64,000 bases of DNA from Hermodice carunculata (taxonomy: Eukaryota > Annelida > Polychaeta > Eunicida > Amphinomidae), in the NCBI GenBank assembly GCA_964020975.1, contig OZ026618.1, forward strand, positions 36,267,038 to 36,331,037, given 5' to 3'. The notes beneath the pieces are model-generated. The model had not been told where the DNA came from. It searched no databases and worked only from the letters and a program-made list of their open reading frames with translations. The position numbers and the translations under genes were made by a program. Below are positions 40,926 through 52,400 of the stretch, in pieces (position 1 is the stretch's first letter; every line of letters starts with the position of its first letter).

Positions 40926-41160
40926 CTTCTGGTAACACTGATTCAGTAATGATAAGCAGTTTTTGCTCATGAATTACCCCAGTGCACGTCTAATGTAGCT
41001 CTTTCTGATGATTGCACACTGTTCCCTTCGATGCTCCAGTGTCCTCTGTTCAAACACTCGCAAATGGGAAGTTGATACATCCATTTTCTGCCGCGATGAC
41101 AGGAGAAGTAATTAACAGCAAGCATCGCATTTTCGAGTAATCGGTTGCATCATTCTCCTG

Positions 41161-41874
41161 TTTACTCTATAATAAACAAATGGTATAAGTTTCAACATTC
41201 AAATGTACACATTGTGTGTACAAATTGTATTTGTACTGAGTGAACTTAGAAGTTGAACTTTCGGATGTCATTGCCTGTAGAGCAGAGCTGATAGCATAAA
41301 TGGCGCCAGTGCCTGTCATAGGAAAGTCAGAATAGAATGATGTTCATTTTTCAGTCGTAGTCCTACACACAGCTTAAATTTACACATGGAATTCCACTGG
41401 CACATCCTGTATGTACTGATAGCTGACACAAATAAACACTTTTAATGAGTGGATGCTGAAATCTCAAAATGTGGAGGGTATAAATAGAGCACACTCATCT
41501 AACGTAGACAGCTTGACAGTGACAAGCACGAACTTGGTAAAAGGAGAAACCAAGGAGAACTAATCTGGCTGCAAATTAAGAGTGATGTAGAGCATAAATG
41601 ATAATATAGATGGCACCAGTGCCTGGTATAGGAAAGTCTGAATGCTGATATTCTAGTCCCACTCCCACACAAAGCTAAATTGCAATTAGGGAATTTCGCT
41701 TACACACCCTGTATGTACCAATAACAGTTACAGGTACGCACGTTTAATAAAAGGATGATGAAATCGCACATTGTGGAAGCTATAAATACAGAACCTTCAT
41801 CTCGCTTAGACAGCTTGGTAGTGACCAGATTAACCCTTTCCTGCCTCTCACAAATTCATTTTTTTTCAACGAAT
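41161..41874. repeat. Block C', second copy, also a dimer
   Basis: Second copy of 38066-38775, with the same two internal units (about 41275-41535 and 41580-41830) and ending in the same TCAACGAATT edge. So the internal dimer predates the A-B-C duplication. Confidence 0.88.
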
Positions 41875-42749
41875 TCCGGACACTTTATTTTATTGATGTG
41901 CTTTATATGATATATAATTAAGGTTTGACTAAATAAAGTATATATTATTTTAAAGATCTGATGATAGTAAAAAAAATAGAGAATGCTGCACCTTATTAAA
42001 AGTAAATTTCGAGGTCATTTGGTGACCTAAAGGGCAGTTTAAAGTCCTCTACTGTCAGTGTTTGACACATGTATATAACCCTTCATGTTCAAATGCACCA
42101 TTCCAAGTGAAATGTATTCTAAACTGACAATATACACATGCCCATCTCATCGGTGTCTTGCTTTTCTGTGTCTCCATTAACGTATGTGGTCTTATTTTGC
42201 TCTTGGTGAAGAACATCTGGTAACACAGATGAAAAAAAAATGCTGATTAATAATAAAAAACTCCAATTGTTTGTTTAACCTAATTTCATGTTGCTTATGT
42301 TTCTTTGAAAGTAGAAGCACGTTAATTGAAATGTTTTTTGCAGCATGCTTCGATATAAGAAAGACCACCATATTTAGATGCCCTTGCCATTGACCTCAGC
42401 AGAGTGCCAACGAGAAAGAACTATTCCGGAGCGTTCTCAAACACAGTTACACTTTTGCATAACTTGCATCACTGCATCTCCAGCTTGACCTGTTTTTCTT
42501 TTCACACATGCGCCCCCTAATGCTTAATTGTTCGGTACTCTCTTGTGTTGGAGGTGCATGTTGGCATTTTCTTTAAACCTGTTTCTAACCTTGATGTCTA
42601 TAAATTCATGAATTATCAGTCATTCATCACATTTTTTGTGATAATACAAGTTAATTTTGATGTATATTGAGGCACATTTATATGCTCAAACTTATTGTTC
42701 TTTGTTCCTGGAAGTTAATATTTTTGTAGTTTTCCTACCTCTAGCACTA
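41875..42749. other. Intergenic stretch, nothing recognised
   Basis: AT-rich sequence between block C' and the piggyBac-derived pseudogene, with no recognisable coding signal. Confidence 0.5.
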
Positions 42750-42998
42750 GAGAGTTACCGGACAGTTTGGCACTATGGGGCCCATGTGTGTTTGGATTGC
42801 AATTGGATCCCTTCAGCGTAAGAAAACCACTAGGCAGTTGTATCTCCCGTCCACAGCCACAGGTAGATGATGCACCAAGAAACTTTGCTCAGGAGGAAAA
42901 ATTGGGCAATTGTACTGTGGGATCTCCTCACAATCCTCTAACTGTGGTCTTACCAGTCAGTCTTACCAATTCTTCATGAAACTCCAAATGACTACACT
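42750..42998 (-). pseudogene. piggyBac-derived exon 5 (C-terminal, probable)
   Basis: Follows acceptor catgccttgtag. Encodes HLEFHEELVRLTGKTTVRG, like the F..ELV..L.G helix after the DDE domain, then after stops a segment with STCGCGRE that may be a remnant of the C-terminal cysteine-rich domain. Confidence 0.5.
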
Positions 42999-43541
42999 CT
43001 ACAAGGCATGACAACAATAAATTACATTGAGTATGATAAGAATACAACACATGCCTTGCCATCAAGACAATACATCTGAAATAATGTGTGGATAGCCATA
43101 TGTTACATCTGAAATAATGTGTGGACTAAACTATTTAATCAAATTGCACAACTGGCAATGTAACTTTTACTGAACGCTATCCTTTATTATCCCATTTATT
43201 TTACTATGAGCCCAACACAAAAATCCCATGAAGCTTAATTAGCTGTGATCGGGCAAAGGCCTTCGTCAACTTTCTTCTAAAGCTATAGGTGTGACTGTAC
43301 GAGTAGTTTTTCTATTTTCATTTATAGTATGAGACTTTGTCACTATAAAATTAAAAAGAAATAATGTGCATCTTGAAATAAAACTGGTCCAAACAAAGAG
43401 TTAATTTTATTATAATGCTTAGCTTGACATCTATGTTCACATCGTAGCTCACAAATTTTAAACATCTTAAAGTTTTATTGTCGTACATGTGCAGTTTTTT
43501 TACAGTGTCAAGTCTCTGTTTCTTTCAGCACATAACTCTAC

Positions 43542-43844
43542 GTTGCAACTAAGGAAAATCAGGGTTGCGAGTTCTCCAAGCTTCAAACAGCAAATAACTA
43601 TTCAAGACTTCCATGTTTAGTATGTGAAGAAAAAGTTTTCCATCACCTCATGGACTTGATCAACAGGTTCTATGATGCAAACATTTGGTCTGACTTGTCA
43701 ACTCCCCCCATGTACTTATTATAATCTTCAATAACCAGTTGTTTTCTGACAATGTGCATGTCGCTTCTCTTTGCCAACCTTTACACGGCGTCGCACCCAC
43801 CCAGCCTCTGTAGCTCTATGGGCAGAGGAACAAATAGCGACCAC
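43542..43844 (-). pseudogene. piggyBac-derived exon 4 with third catalytic Asp
   Basis: Starts after acceptor cttctttttag. Encodes VVAICSSAHRATEAG, VRRRVKVGKEKR, then after a frameshift VIEDYNKYMGGVDKSDQM, and after another change NMEVLNSYLLFEAWRTRNPD. The YNKYMGGVD block is diagnostic for piggyBac transposases. Confidence 0.8.
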
Positions 43845-44223
43845 CTAAAAAGAAGCATAAATTACTCTTTTGTGTCAATTATGAACATCTTGTTTCCCAC
43901 CTTTAAGTATAATATTTTATTGAACATTCACCTGTAATTTTTTTTTCTTCTCTTATTTTTTATAAATACATGTATACAAAGGAAATAAAAGTGCTATTTT
44001 TACAAATTTGAAATACAGTAAAAATCCCATTAGCAGTCTCCTCTCTGCAGTGGGCACCTCCTTACAGTGGGCACCTTTCTCCACTCCCAAGGGTGCCAAC
44101 TGAAAAGAGGTTTAATGTACATAACCCGATCTTACATACCAAAATAGTGTTATATTTCAATTATATTAAAGTTATCTGCTTTCATTGTTTAACAGTTAAG
44201 TGTGCTTCTGTTCTCATACTCAC

Positions 44224-44422
44224 TTTACTGTCCTTCCACTGAAGATATAAGACATTTCCTTGCCTGACAAAACGCAGGTTTCCTTGAGCAGAATTAGTCT
44301 TCCACTGAATATCTTGCTATACCTCTTGAAACTGTCTCCTGTGTATCACTGATAGAAATCCCATCCTCTACAGCTCTTCAACCAGAGGCATGGATGTGAA
44401 AAGAGTGTCAAAATAGATCCTG
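44224..44422 (-). pseudogene. piggyBac-derived exon 3 with second catalytic Asp
   Basis: One frame throughout: RIYFDTLFTSMPLVEEL, stop, RMGFLSVIHRRQFQEV, stop, QDIQWKTNSAQGNLRFVRQ, then GNVLYLQWKDSK and donor gtgagt. The acceptor is a CAGCAG doublet. Using the second AG joins to give GYRIYFD, the best match in length to piggyBac GYHVYFDN-type sequences. Confidence 0.8.
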
Positions 44423-44693
44423 CTGAAAACATGGGAAAAAGATAATACATCGGGCCATAAACAAACATGATTTGTAGCATAGCTTCTCATTCAGAAACAA
44501 AAATCATTACCAACTTTTATCGTTATTAATTTTAACATTGTAGATGAAGAGACCATGCAGTGCAAACAGTTATTCTCTTGAGATAAAAATGCATCATTTA
44601 GTTTATTGGGACTAGAATTGAAGTACAATTGGCAGTATTTCCTTCATGTCCACCATACATATTGATGCTGAGATGGTGGAGCAGAGCACTTAC

Positions 44694-44777
44694 CTATAGC
44701 CTTGATTATGAAAATGGGTAACCACATCATATCGAAGTCCCTTGTCACTAGGATTATCGCATCTGCCAGTGTAAATT
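44694..44777 (-). pseudogene. piggyBac-derived exon 2
   Basis: Eighty-four bases between acceptor caatacattttag and donor gtaagt. Encodes IYTGRCDNPSDKGLRYDVV and THFHNQGY, the segment just before the second catalytic Asp. No stop within the exon. Confidence 0.75.
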
Positions 44778-44878
44778 CTAAAATGTATTGAAAAAGTCAA
44801 CCACACACATTACAACACAAGCTCATAAATCATATACATCTGATGTACAGTGTTGCATTTCCAAATAAAATTAGACCA

Positions 44879-45020
44879 CAAAAAAAAAACAAAAAAAAAC
44901 AAACAAACAAAAAACAAAAACAAAAAAAAAAAAACAAAAAAAAAAAAAAAAAAAAAAACAAAAACAAAACAAAAACAAAACAAAACAAAAAAACAAAAAC
45001 AAAAAAACAAAAAAATCCCC
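44879..45020. repeat. A-rich (CAAAA)n tract
   Basis: About 140 bases of A runs separated by single C. It abuts the 5' side of the LINE fragment at 45060. Confidence 0.95.
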
Positions 45021-45059
45021 CAAAACAAAACATGAAAATAACTGAATACAACTTTGCTG

Positions 45060-46050
45060 ACTTCTCTTTATGGTCTATGTTAATGACCTAGTTGACAAAA
45101 TTATATGCGATGTCAGACTTTTTGCTGACAACACCAACCTACGTGAAATTGTTAATAACCCCATCGAAACATCTAACCATTTGAACATTAATCTCTCTGT
45201 TATATATAACTGGGGAAAGTTGTGGCGTCTTATTTTTAACACTTTAAAGTCTCTTTCCGTCATATTTCAACCAAACTTATTGAACCACACCATCCACCCA
45301 TTCGTCTTGGAGACTCTGAAATACCTGCGGCAGACTTGCACACTCATCTTGGTATTACTCTCACTAGCAATTTATCCTGGCATTGCTCACATTACTCATT
45401 TTACCACCAAATCGAACCAGCGTATGTCCCTCCTAACTTGATTCAAATATAAACTTCCCCGCAAAGCTCTGATTAAACTTTATTTAACTTTGGTTCGACC
45501 AATTCTCGAATATGGTTGTGTGCGCTTTGACAGCTGTCGTCAGGGACTTTCTGATCTTATTGATCCATACAGTTTGAAGCCGCCAAAATATGCACAGGTG
45601 CATTAAGCCAACATCATGTGCCAATCTGCTACGTGAACTTGGAAAACACTTGCCAGCAGGAGGACGTATTTTAAGTTTCTTCTTCTTTACAATTTGTATC
45701 ACTCCTTAATACCCTCCTATCTCCCAACTAATTCCCCCAACTCGAAGCCTTCGCCATACTAGCTCCATACGTCCCATCAATTGCAAAACTAACCACTTGG
45801 ACAAATCCTTCCTACCTGTCTCTATCAAACAGTGGTACAATCTTCCCGCCAATATAAGGGACTCAATATCCCTCCAAATATTCAAATCAAAACTGAAAGC
45901 AACACTAATATCAGTGGATCATGTTCCTGTTTACTATACCCTACGACAGTTAAATGTTTGCCTAATTGTACTTAAAATCCTGTTAAGAAAACAATGTTTT
46001 GATAAAATGTTTCTGGCGTTAAAGCTAATGATTTTCATTCTTTTCTGACA
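45060..46050 (+). mobile_element. LINE ORF2 fragment: reverse transcriptase palm/thumb to C-terminus
   Basis: Plus-strand frames read YVNDLVDKI, LFADNTNLREIV (the F/YADD box, with the second Asp as Asn), NHLNINLSVIYNWGKLW and FN.LKS. In shifted frames HLGITLTSNLSW, KALIKLYLTLVRPILEYGCV and finally SFLPVSIKQWYNLPANIRDS follow. This is the classic order of a Jockey/CR1-superfamily non-LTR retrotransposon from the catalytic motif to the C-terminal end. Several frameshifts and stops make it dead. The endonuclease and fingers are missing (5' truncation). It lies antisense within an intron of the piggyBac-derived pseudogene. Confidence 0.9.
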
Positions 46051-46094
46051 TGCCTAAATGCACATTTACTCAATATTGAAAAAAAAAAATACTC

Positions 46095-46315
46095 AAAATT
46101 GACAGTATTTTTCTCAAATGCCACAAACCTGACACATACTGTTGAGACATTGACTCAGGGTTGGCAGTGAAATAGAGCTTAACTGTTTGTAGACTTTCAA
46201 AGTGAGGAGTAGATGTCATCATGGAGTTTGTTTTACATCTCTGGTGCAGGATGTCAATTGTTGCATTCCTTGTTAGGATTTCCCTTGGTTTGTACAGGTG
46301 GTCTAGCTGCAACTG
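46095..46315 (-). pseudogene. piggyBac-derived exon 1 (first catalytic region, doubtful)
   Basis: Reads HLYKPREILT, then RCKTNSMMTSTPHFES and KLYFTANPES, then YVSG. This matches the order of the piggyBac segment Y.P...LTIDE...GRC.F..Y...KP...GIK. The Asp-Glu of the LTIDE motif is not preserved. The donor at the end is unclear. Similarity is weaker than for the next exons. Confidence 0.45.
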
Positions 46316-46903
46316 TTTATTTTACAATCAATGGGACTGAATATAAAGCCCTAGCTTGTTTCCACTTCCGGTATACGCTGGAGGGTGGTTTAACTAGGAT
46401 AAGCTGTCCAGCTAGAAAGGGAACATATTGGTTCAGGGGTAAGTCAAATTGTTCTTATCTGAACCTGTACTATACAAATCTAGTAATAATGGTTTATTTG
46501 ACAGGTATTGGTCTTTCATAATGAAGCTCTGCATTTGTCAGCAAAACTTCACGTATTTAGCTAATTCATCATTTTTCACGTCCATACTTACTCATTATTA
46601 TGTGGTTTGTCTTTGCTTAATATTTAGCTTATACAAAGAGCCGCTACTCAGAGAGACATGTACGGGTAATAGGCTCCCAAACATTTTTTGAGTAGTCACC
46701 AGCTGAAGACCCTTTAATTTATTTGGGCTAATATAGCCTATGTCAAACTTTTCCAGAGGAACGTGTGCAATATGGAGAACACTACCTCCGGATGTATATA
46801 AGTTAGACAGGAACAGGCTAGCTTATGGAGAGTAAAGAGTTCCGACTGCAGAATAGGGTAATGACTACCAGGGAGTTGTTCTGGGCAAAAAACAGAAATA
46901 CAA

Positions 46904-46944
<41 letters not shown>

Positions 46945-49429
46945 AGTGTGTGTGTGTGTGTGTGTTCAAACCGGATTTTTGCCTGGTGTCTGCCTGATAT
47001 TCGTGTGCACATTATGGATAACACTGCACTTCTTCAAAACGCCCCCCCCCCCCCCCCAATGCTATGGATATAATGTTGGAAGCTTATTGTGCATGTCAGC
47101 TGAATAATGTCTGCACCAAACAACAGACTTGCATGTTTTTCCACGACATTCCAAAGTGAAAAAAAAGCAGCTCTGTGTGGCTTGGCACTTATGAAACACC
47201 TATTTGTGACATCCAGGATGTATCCATTTACCATATTGGCCAATTTTCCTAATTTACCTGTTAGAATGAATGTGTATTTAGGTAGGGTGAAGCGGGGTAG
47301 GTGTGGCCATAGTTAGGGGTAGTTAATTTTCACTCATCACAACATTGGTTATCATGATTACAATAGAAGCAATAAAACAGAACATATAATCAATTATATG
47401 TTGACATGTGCACTTGACATGTGCCCCCAAGGCACAACGCAAGGCATTACCAAAATGAGATGTTAAAGACGTTCGGTACACTGGTCAAAAGAATTTAGAA
47501 ATCTCTGGTTTTTGGTGTGAACCAAGATATTGGCATTTGTAACAAAATGCAAGCAAAAAATTGGCATGTCACGGTGCTACTTTTGTCGCTAGGTGGCGCT
47601 ACATGTAAGGACTACAGAAATTTGATAGCAAACATTATATATGTGGGTAAAAGCAAGAAAATAAATTAAGGATGCAAAAATATGCATAAAATAACTCAGT
47701 ATGAGTGTATGCAATATATATATCAGCCTTTTAATAACAAATATGTAGACAAAACATGCTGGAATGTGACTTTAAATTCATCTCGTCTTGCAAAAATGTA
47801 TAAGTGCTCACATTATTTTTAAAGTTTGAAATAGAAAAAAATATTTGCAATTCCCTGAAAATTTGTAGGGGGTTTCCAAAATATGCACTGATTTCATTCA
47901 TTAACAAAAAAAGATATCATACGGTGCTATTTTTTCCGCAATTGTAGAAAGAATTCATGCATGTTGACTTAATTTGTTCTGAGTTCATAGGTACAAGGTA
48001 TCCATTCATTGTCTAACTTCGATACCATATCAATATACATGTATGTAGGTTAAGTAAACGGCAGTACGTCGTTAATTTTATATTCCAGTCATTATATATA
48101 CTTTCATAGTTTTACTGAGAAGAGGCAAACATTTTTAATGATTTTAAGATTATCTCCATAGTGCAATACAGCAATGTGGAAAAAGAGGTAAAAATAAGAA
48201 TATCAAAATTATAGTTGCCTTAATACATTGTCGAATGGGAATACAGGCAGCACATTATCAAATATGCCTGTGCCACCTTTTGACGCTGGGGTATTACTGT
48301 GGTCCCCCCCCCCCCCAAACTTATAACTGTCAGCGTTTACATGTGCATGTGGCATTTGGGGGGGTGGGCGTGGCACTTTCGACGGTTGCTTGGTCAGCGT
48401 TCGCTGATTGTGTACATGCGTTTTGGTCTACCACTGCCGTGTTTCGACGTATTCTGCCTTGTTTTAAAACATTTAGTCCTTTGTTTTTGGTATTTGTTTA
48501 CAAACCGCCCATTCTTTTTCCTTTTCACTCTTCGTAAACAATCCATTTTTCTCAAACGGAACTGTGCAAAATAGGAAAAGCGAACAGCAGCTAGTGCTGG
48601 TATCGACAAATACCAGCTCCAACTGTATGGAGGCATTGGACCATAAATGATTGCGCATATCGCGGTGTACCGAACGTCTTTAAAACTCACTGCATATGTT
48701 TTCCCACAATGATTCCTTACCTTAGCTTCCATGGCCAGGGGTGCTACTCTCTGAACTGGTCAAAGCGTACCACTCTTAGAAAATACCACATACGCCCCAT
48801 CACCATGCCATCGTAGAAACCGGAAATGAACTAGAAGAATTCTTCGCACCAATGTTCAAGTTTTTGACACTGCTGCTGTTTTCCCAGTTTGTTTCACTAC
48901 ACACTTAAAGGATGTAAATAAGTCCACACTGTGAACAACAGAATAAATACAGATCAAATTCACAAATAGTAGGCCATTAAATGTAATCAAAATTTTAATC
49001 AAAATATAACCTGTCAACCCAAGCTGTGTCTCCAAGGTGAGACAATGCAGGTTTCACCTTTCACGGGGAAGATGCTGCCTAGAAGGGTGACACAGGGACC
49101 AAATAAAAGTAAGTATGCCAGGCTTCAAGGTAGATGAAGCCAGCAGGAACATTTTCACCCACAAGCAGTTAATGTGCTCAACATATAAATTTATCTCCCC
49201 CAGGCACCTTTACAACTTGCACATCACACATGTAAACCAGGGTCCATCCAGACACACATCATTAACAGTTTTTCTTTTTATCAAAAACAAAGCCTACATT
49301 CAAATATATACACAATATTCAAAGTGGGCAAGTAAGGTTGCCCATGTCTCTCTTAGTCCACAGTTATTGCAAACTAAATTTTGGGTAATTGAGGAAAAAT
49401 GCATCCCCAGGCAAGGCCATCTATGGTCC
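46316..49429. other. Intergenic stretch, nothing firmly recognised
   Basis: Contains (TA)n(TG)n at about 46905-46964, C-runs at 47042-47057 and 48304-48315, and ordinary AT-rich sequence. At 48730-48732 (minus) an ATG in a strong Kozak context is followed four codons later by gtaagg, a possible short first coding exon, but nothing supports it further. Confidence 0.5.
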
Positions 49430-52400
49430 GACCCCCCCCCCCCCCCCCACTGATGTACATGCCCCAATGGGCTGAGCGCCTAGCCTCACTAGCCCAGTCA
49501 GCCTCCATCTCCATGTAGCGCCCAAGCTGAACAGGGCAGGGAGTATACACAGCACAAATGTGGTATCATTACCAATAGCAGCCAACACCCTGGACCCTAT
49601 TTGAAGCTGGAAAGGGCTTGACAGAGAATTGGAAGACAGGCTCATGAGAGGCATGGGCCAGTACAGCCGGTAAGTGTGATTGGTCCTTTGCCGGTATGGC
49701 CCCCACAAGTGGTTGGCCTAACCAGAGCCAGACCATTTGGGACAGGGGCCTTCTCTGCTCTATAAACCATCATCTTGTGCTCCAGAGTGCTACTGCTCCC
49801 AGCTTTTGCCTGTTCTGTCCTTCTGCTGATGGAGGACATTCTGATGATATGTTCTTAATGGCAGCAGAAGGTGGTGGTGGTGTATTACCTCAAGACCTGG
49901 TGAAGTACCTGTGTGATGGAACAATAGGTACGGAGGGAGATATACCTTCATTAGCTATCTGCACCTGTGCACACACACACACCATCATCCTGATAAGTTG
50001 GCATGGGTTCTGCCCTGTCTAGGTCAGAATTCTCACACCGTGGGGTCCTGACCACCGTGGTCCCATGAGGGATCCCTTCCTGGTGTTTTATAGGCTCTGT
50101 ACCAAGGCCAGATGTACCAGCAGTCACTGCACCACTCAGCTGTCTGCTGGCTGGGGGCCCTTGAGTCTGTATCAGATTATTACTCTGCATCAGATACAGG
50201 CCTTTTTGGTGGCAAGGACAGTTGTCTCTGCACAGCCATCTTGCCAACTGGCAAGTGCACATCCTTCCATGCATTCTGCATGGGATGGACTGGTAGCTCA
50301 TCCCAAGCTATGTTAGGGTCCACCAAGAGCAACCTGGACCTATTTCCAGTTTGCTGCTGGCAGATCTTGCAAACTGGCCCATGCAATCTGAACAATTTAT
50401 ATTGGGGTCCCACCCTGATATAGAAGTGAGTTTTTTGTATGCCTTCAGCACTACTGTATATCACGGCTTTAGCTCACTCACATTGGCCTTTTGATTGATG
50501 AGCTCACTGGTGTACTTCGTGGTAGCTTGCAATTTCTGACGGGTTATAATTAAGGCCTCCGAGAAGTCACTTAGCTGGCCTTCCAAAGCTTCGGTCCCAG
50601 AAGAATCTACCAAGTACTTGGCCAAGGGCATTCTTCCTCATTTAGTATGCATCAGGAAGTAAGGTGTGAACCCCATAAAATCATTTATACTGTTTCAATG
50701 GGCATAGAGTGCATTAGCCGACTGGCTTTGCCACTGCCTGGCTTCATTATTTACCAACTTGGTAATAGTCCCTTTCAGTGTCCTGTTGAGCCTCTCCAAC
50801 TTCCCATTTGTCTGAAGGTCTCCTGTGAGAGAATGAACTTTAAAAAGTCTGGCATACAAGGCCAGTGTGCTCTCTCTTAGGAGATCTTCAAACACAGGTA
50901 CACGGAGAGCATGCATAAGATTAGAATTATGTGAACGCTTATTAAAACCGAAGACCTTCTTAATAATGCACCCTTGGGTCGATTTACAGTTGTTAATTTC
51001 GGATCTTTTCAATTATACACTGTCAAGTACATACATAGGGGTAGGCCCTCCTATAGTGTTCTACACTAGCACTTTTCAGCATCTAATGTACAAAGATGTA
51101 CAGGAGAGCCCTTAGTATTAAATTCAGTGACTGCTTCGTTGATAGCAGAAGTAATGAAAGAATTACTTCGGCCTTTGCGGAATCCGTATTGATTATCGCT
51201 CACCTTATACTTAGGCATCATCAGCAGTTCAACCATCTAAGCATGTGGCGAAATTAGGGATATAGATCTAAAATTTACTGGTCTGCCAGGGTCTAGCATA
51301 GGTTTCTTTAAAATAGGAATAACAATTGACGTCTTAAATATATCTAGGACCATAGAGGTTGACAATATAACAGAGTACACATCTGCAAGAATCTTGCATA
51401 AAACAGGTGAGAGGCCATGCCATAAATGCTCAGCTGTAATGCACTCACTACCAGGTGACCTGCCACAGTTCAGTGACCCGACCAGTTCTATTATTGCATC
51501 GAGGTCAACAACCTGCTTAGAAGTATGATTATGTATATATATATCAGTTTGGAAGACACAAAGTCACGGGTCATAGCATGTTCAGCATTCACCACATTAT
51601 CATCAGTCATTACACCTTCATAAAAGTTAGCGAAGTCTTGGGGTTATAAAACTGAATTAAAATTATTATTCTTCAATTAAAATATTCAATTTTAATTCGT
51701 TCCAAAAGGCAGTAATTTTCTTATTTCGAAATAGGCAAATTACCTTACTCAAATTACGGTTGCTCTGCGCACGGATGTTTTGCCGTGAAACACGCCTAAA
51801 CTCTTTTTTGAGACCTTTATGAATAGAATATACAATACCTGTTTTCAGGCGTCCCATGTCAACCAATATATGCCACCAGAAACGTTTACGGTCTCTTAGT
51901 TTCGCCAGGTGGGGACACCAGAATGCCTTTGGTTTAAATATTTTCATAGGTAAACACTCATATTCCTTTGGGGCATAATAAGTAAGGTAGTATTAATAAG
52001 ATGGAGTCTTTCATCAATGATAGACTGCATATCGCTTACCCGGCTTGATGGTTTGCTACACAGCAAGCCATCAAGCAGGGGCAGGTCTGCGAGTCTATCA
52101 GCAGTAATATTAGAATATTTCTCATTACGAGAATTATAAGACCAGTCAGGCGTTACCACACATGATATATCGTTATTAAGTTTGGACATCCCAGTACCAA
52201 CAGAATCAAACTCAATCTTAAACACTGTCCGAAGTGGTAAATGTTCACTGGCATTATCTGCATCTTCTGGCACAACATGGCAGTGTATTATTTCATGGGC
52301 ATCACGTGATAAACAAAACACATGGTCAATCCAAGTATAATGATTATTTGCATGACAGATATACGTATAATTAATAGGTTGCTTCTGAATGAAGTCAGCG

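Larger units (their letters stand above)
42750..46315 (-). pseudogene. Decayed intron-bearing piggyBac transposase-derived (PGBD-like) gene
   Basis: Five blocks on the minus strand read, in order, through the piggyBac DDE transposase. The blocks are the first catalytic region (46095-46315), FRIYTGRCDN...GLRYDVVTHFHNQGY (44694-44777), RIYFDTLFTSMPLVEEL...GNVLYLQWKDSK (44224-44422), a basic linker then DYNKYMGGVDKSDQM and NMEVLNSYLLFEAW (43542-43844), and HLEFHEELVRLTGKTTV (42750-42998). The Asp in YFDTLFTS and the first Asp in GGVDKSDQM match the second and third catalytic positions of piggyBac. Three inner junctions carry GT-AG signals (gtaagt/ttttcag; gtgagt/ctttttag), with the frame continuing in phase. 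Stops and at least one frameshift show it is dead. Most piggyBac elements have an intronless transposase, so this was probably a domesticated host gene or an intron-bearing family. A LINE lies antisense in the first intron. Confidence 0.8.

Noticed and set aside
48394-48732. Possible gene start with a strong Kozak context and basic C-terminal frame on the minus strand
   Set aside because: The frame is basic but matches no family, and a gtaagg four codons in makes the true reading ambiguous; no other exon was found.
49430-49450. Homopolymer C and G runs here and at 4907, 16865, 17305, 22751, 47042, 48304 and 58029 as possible G-quadruplex sites
   Set aside because: They are single long runs, also common sequencing-length artefacts, not spaced G-tracts typical of regulatory quadruplexes.
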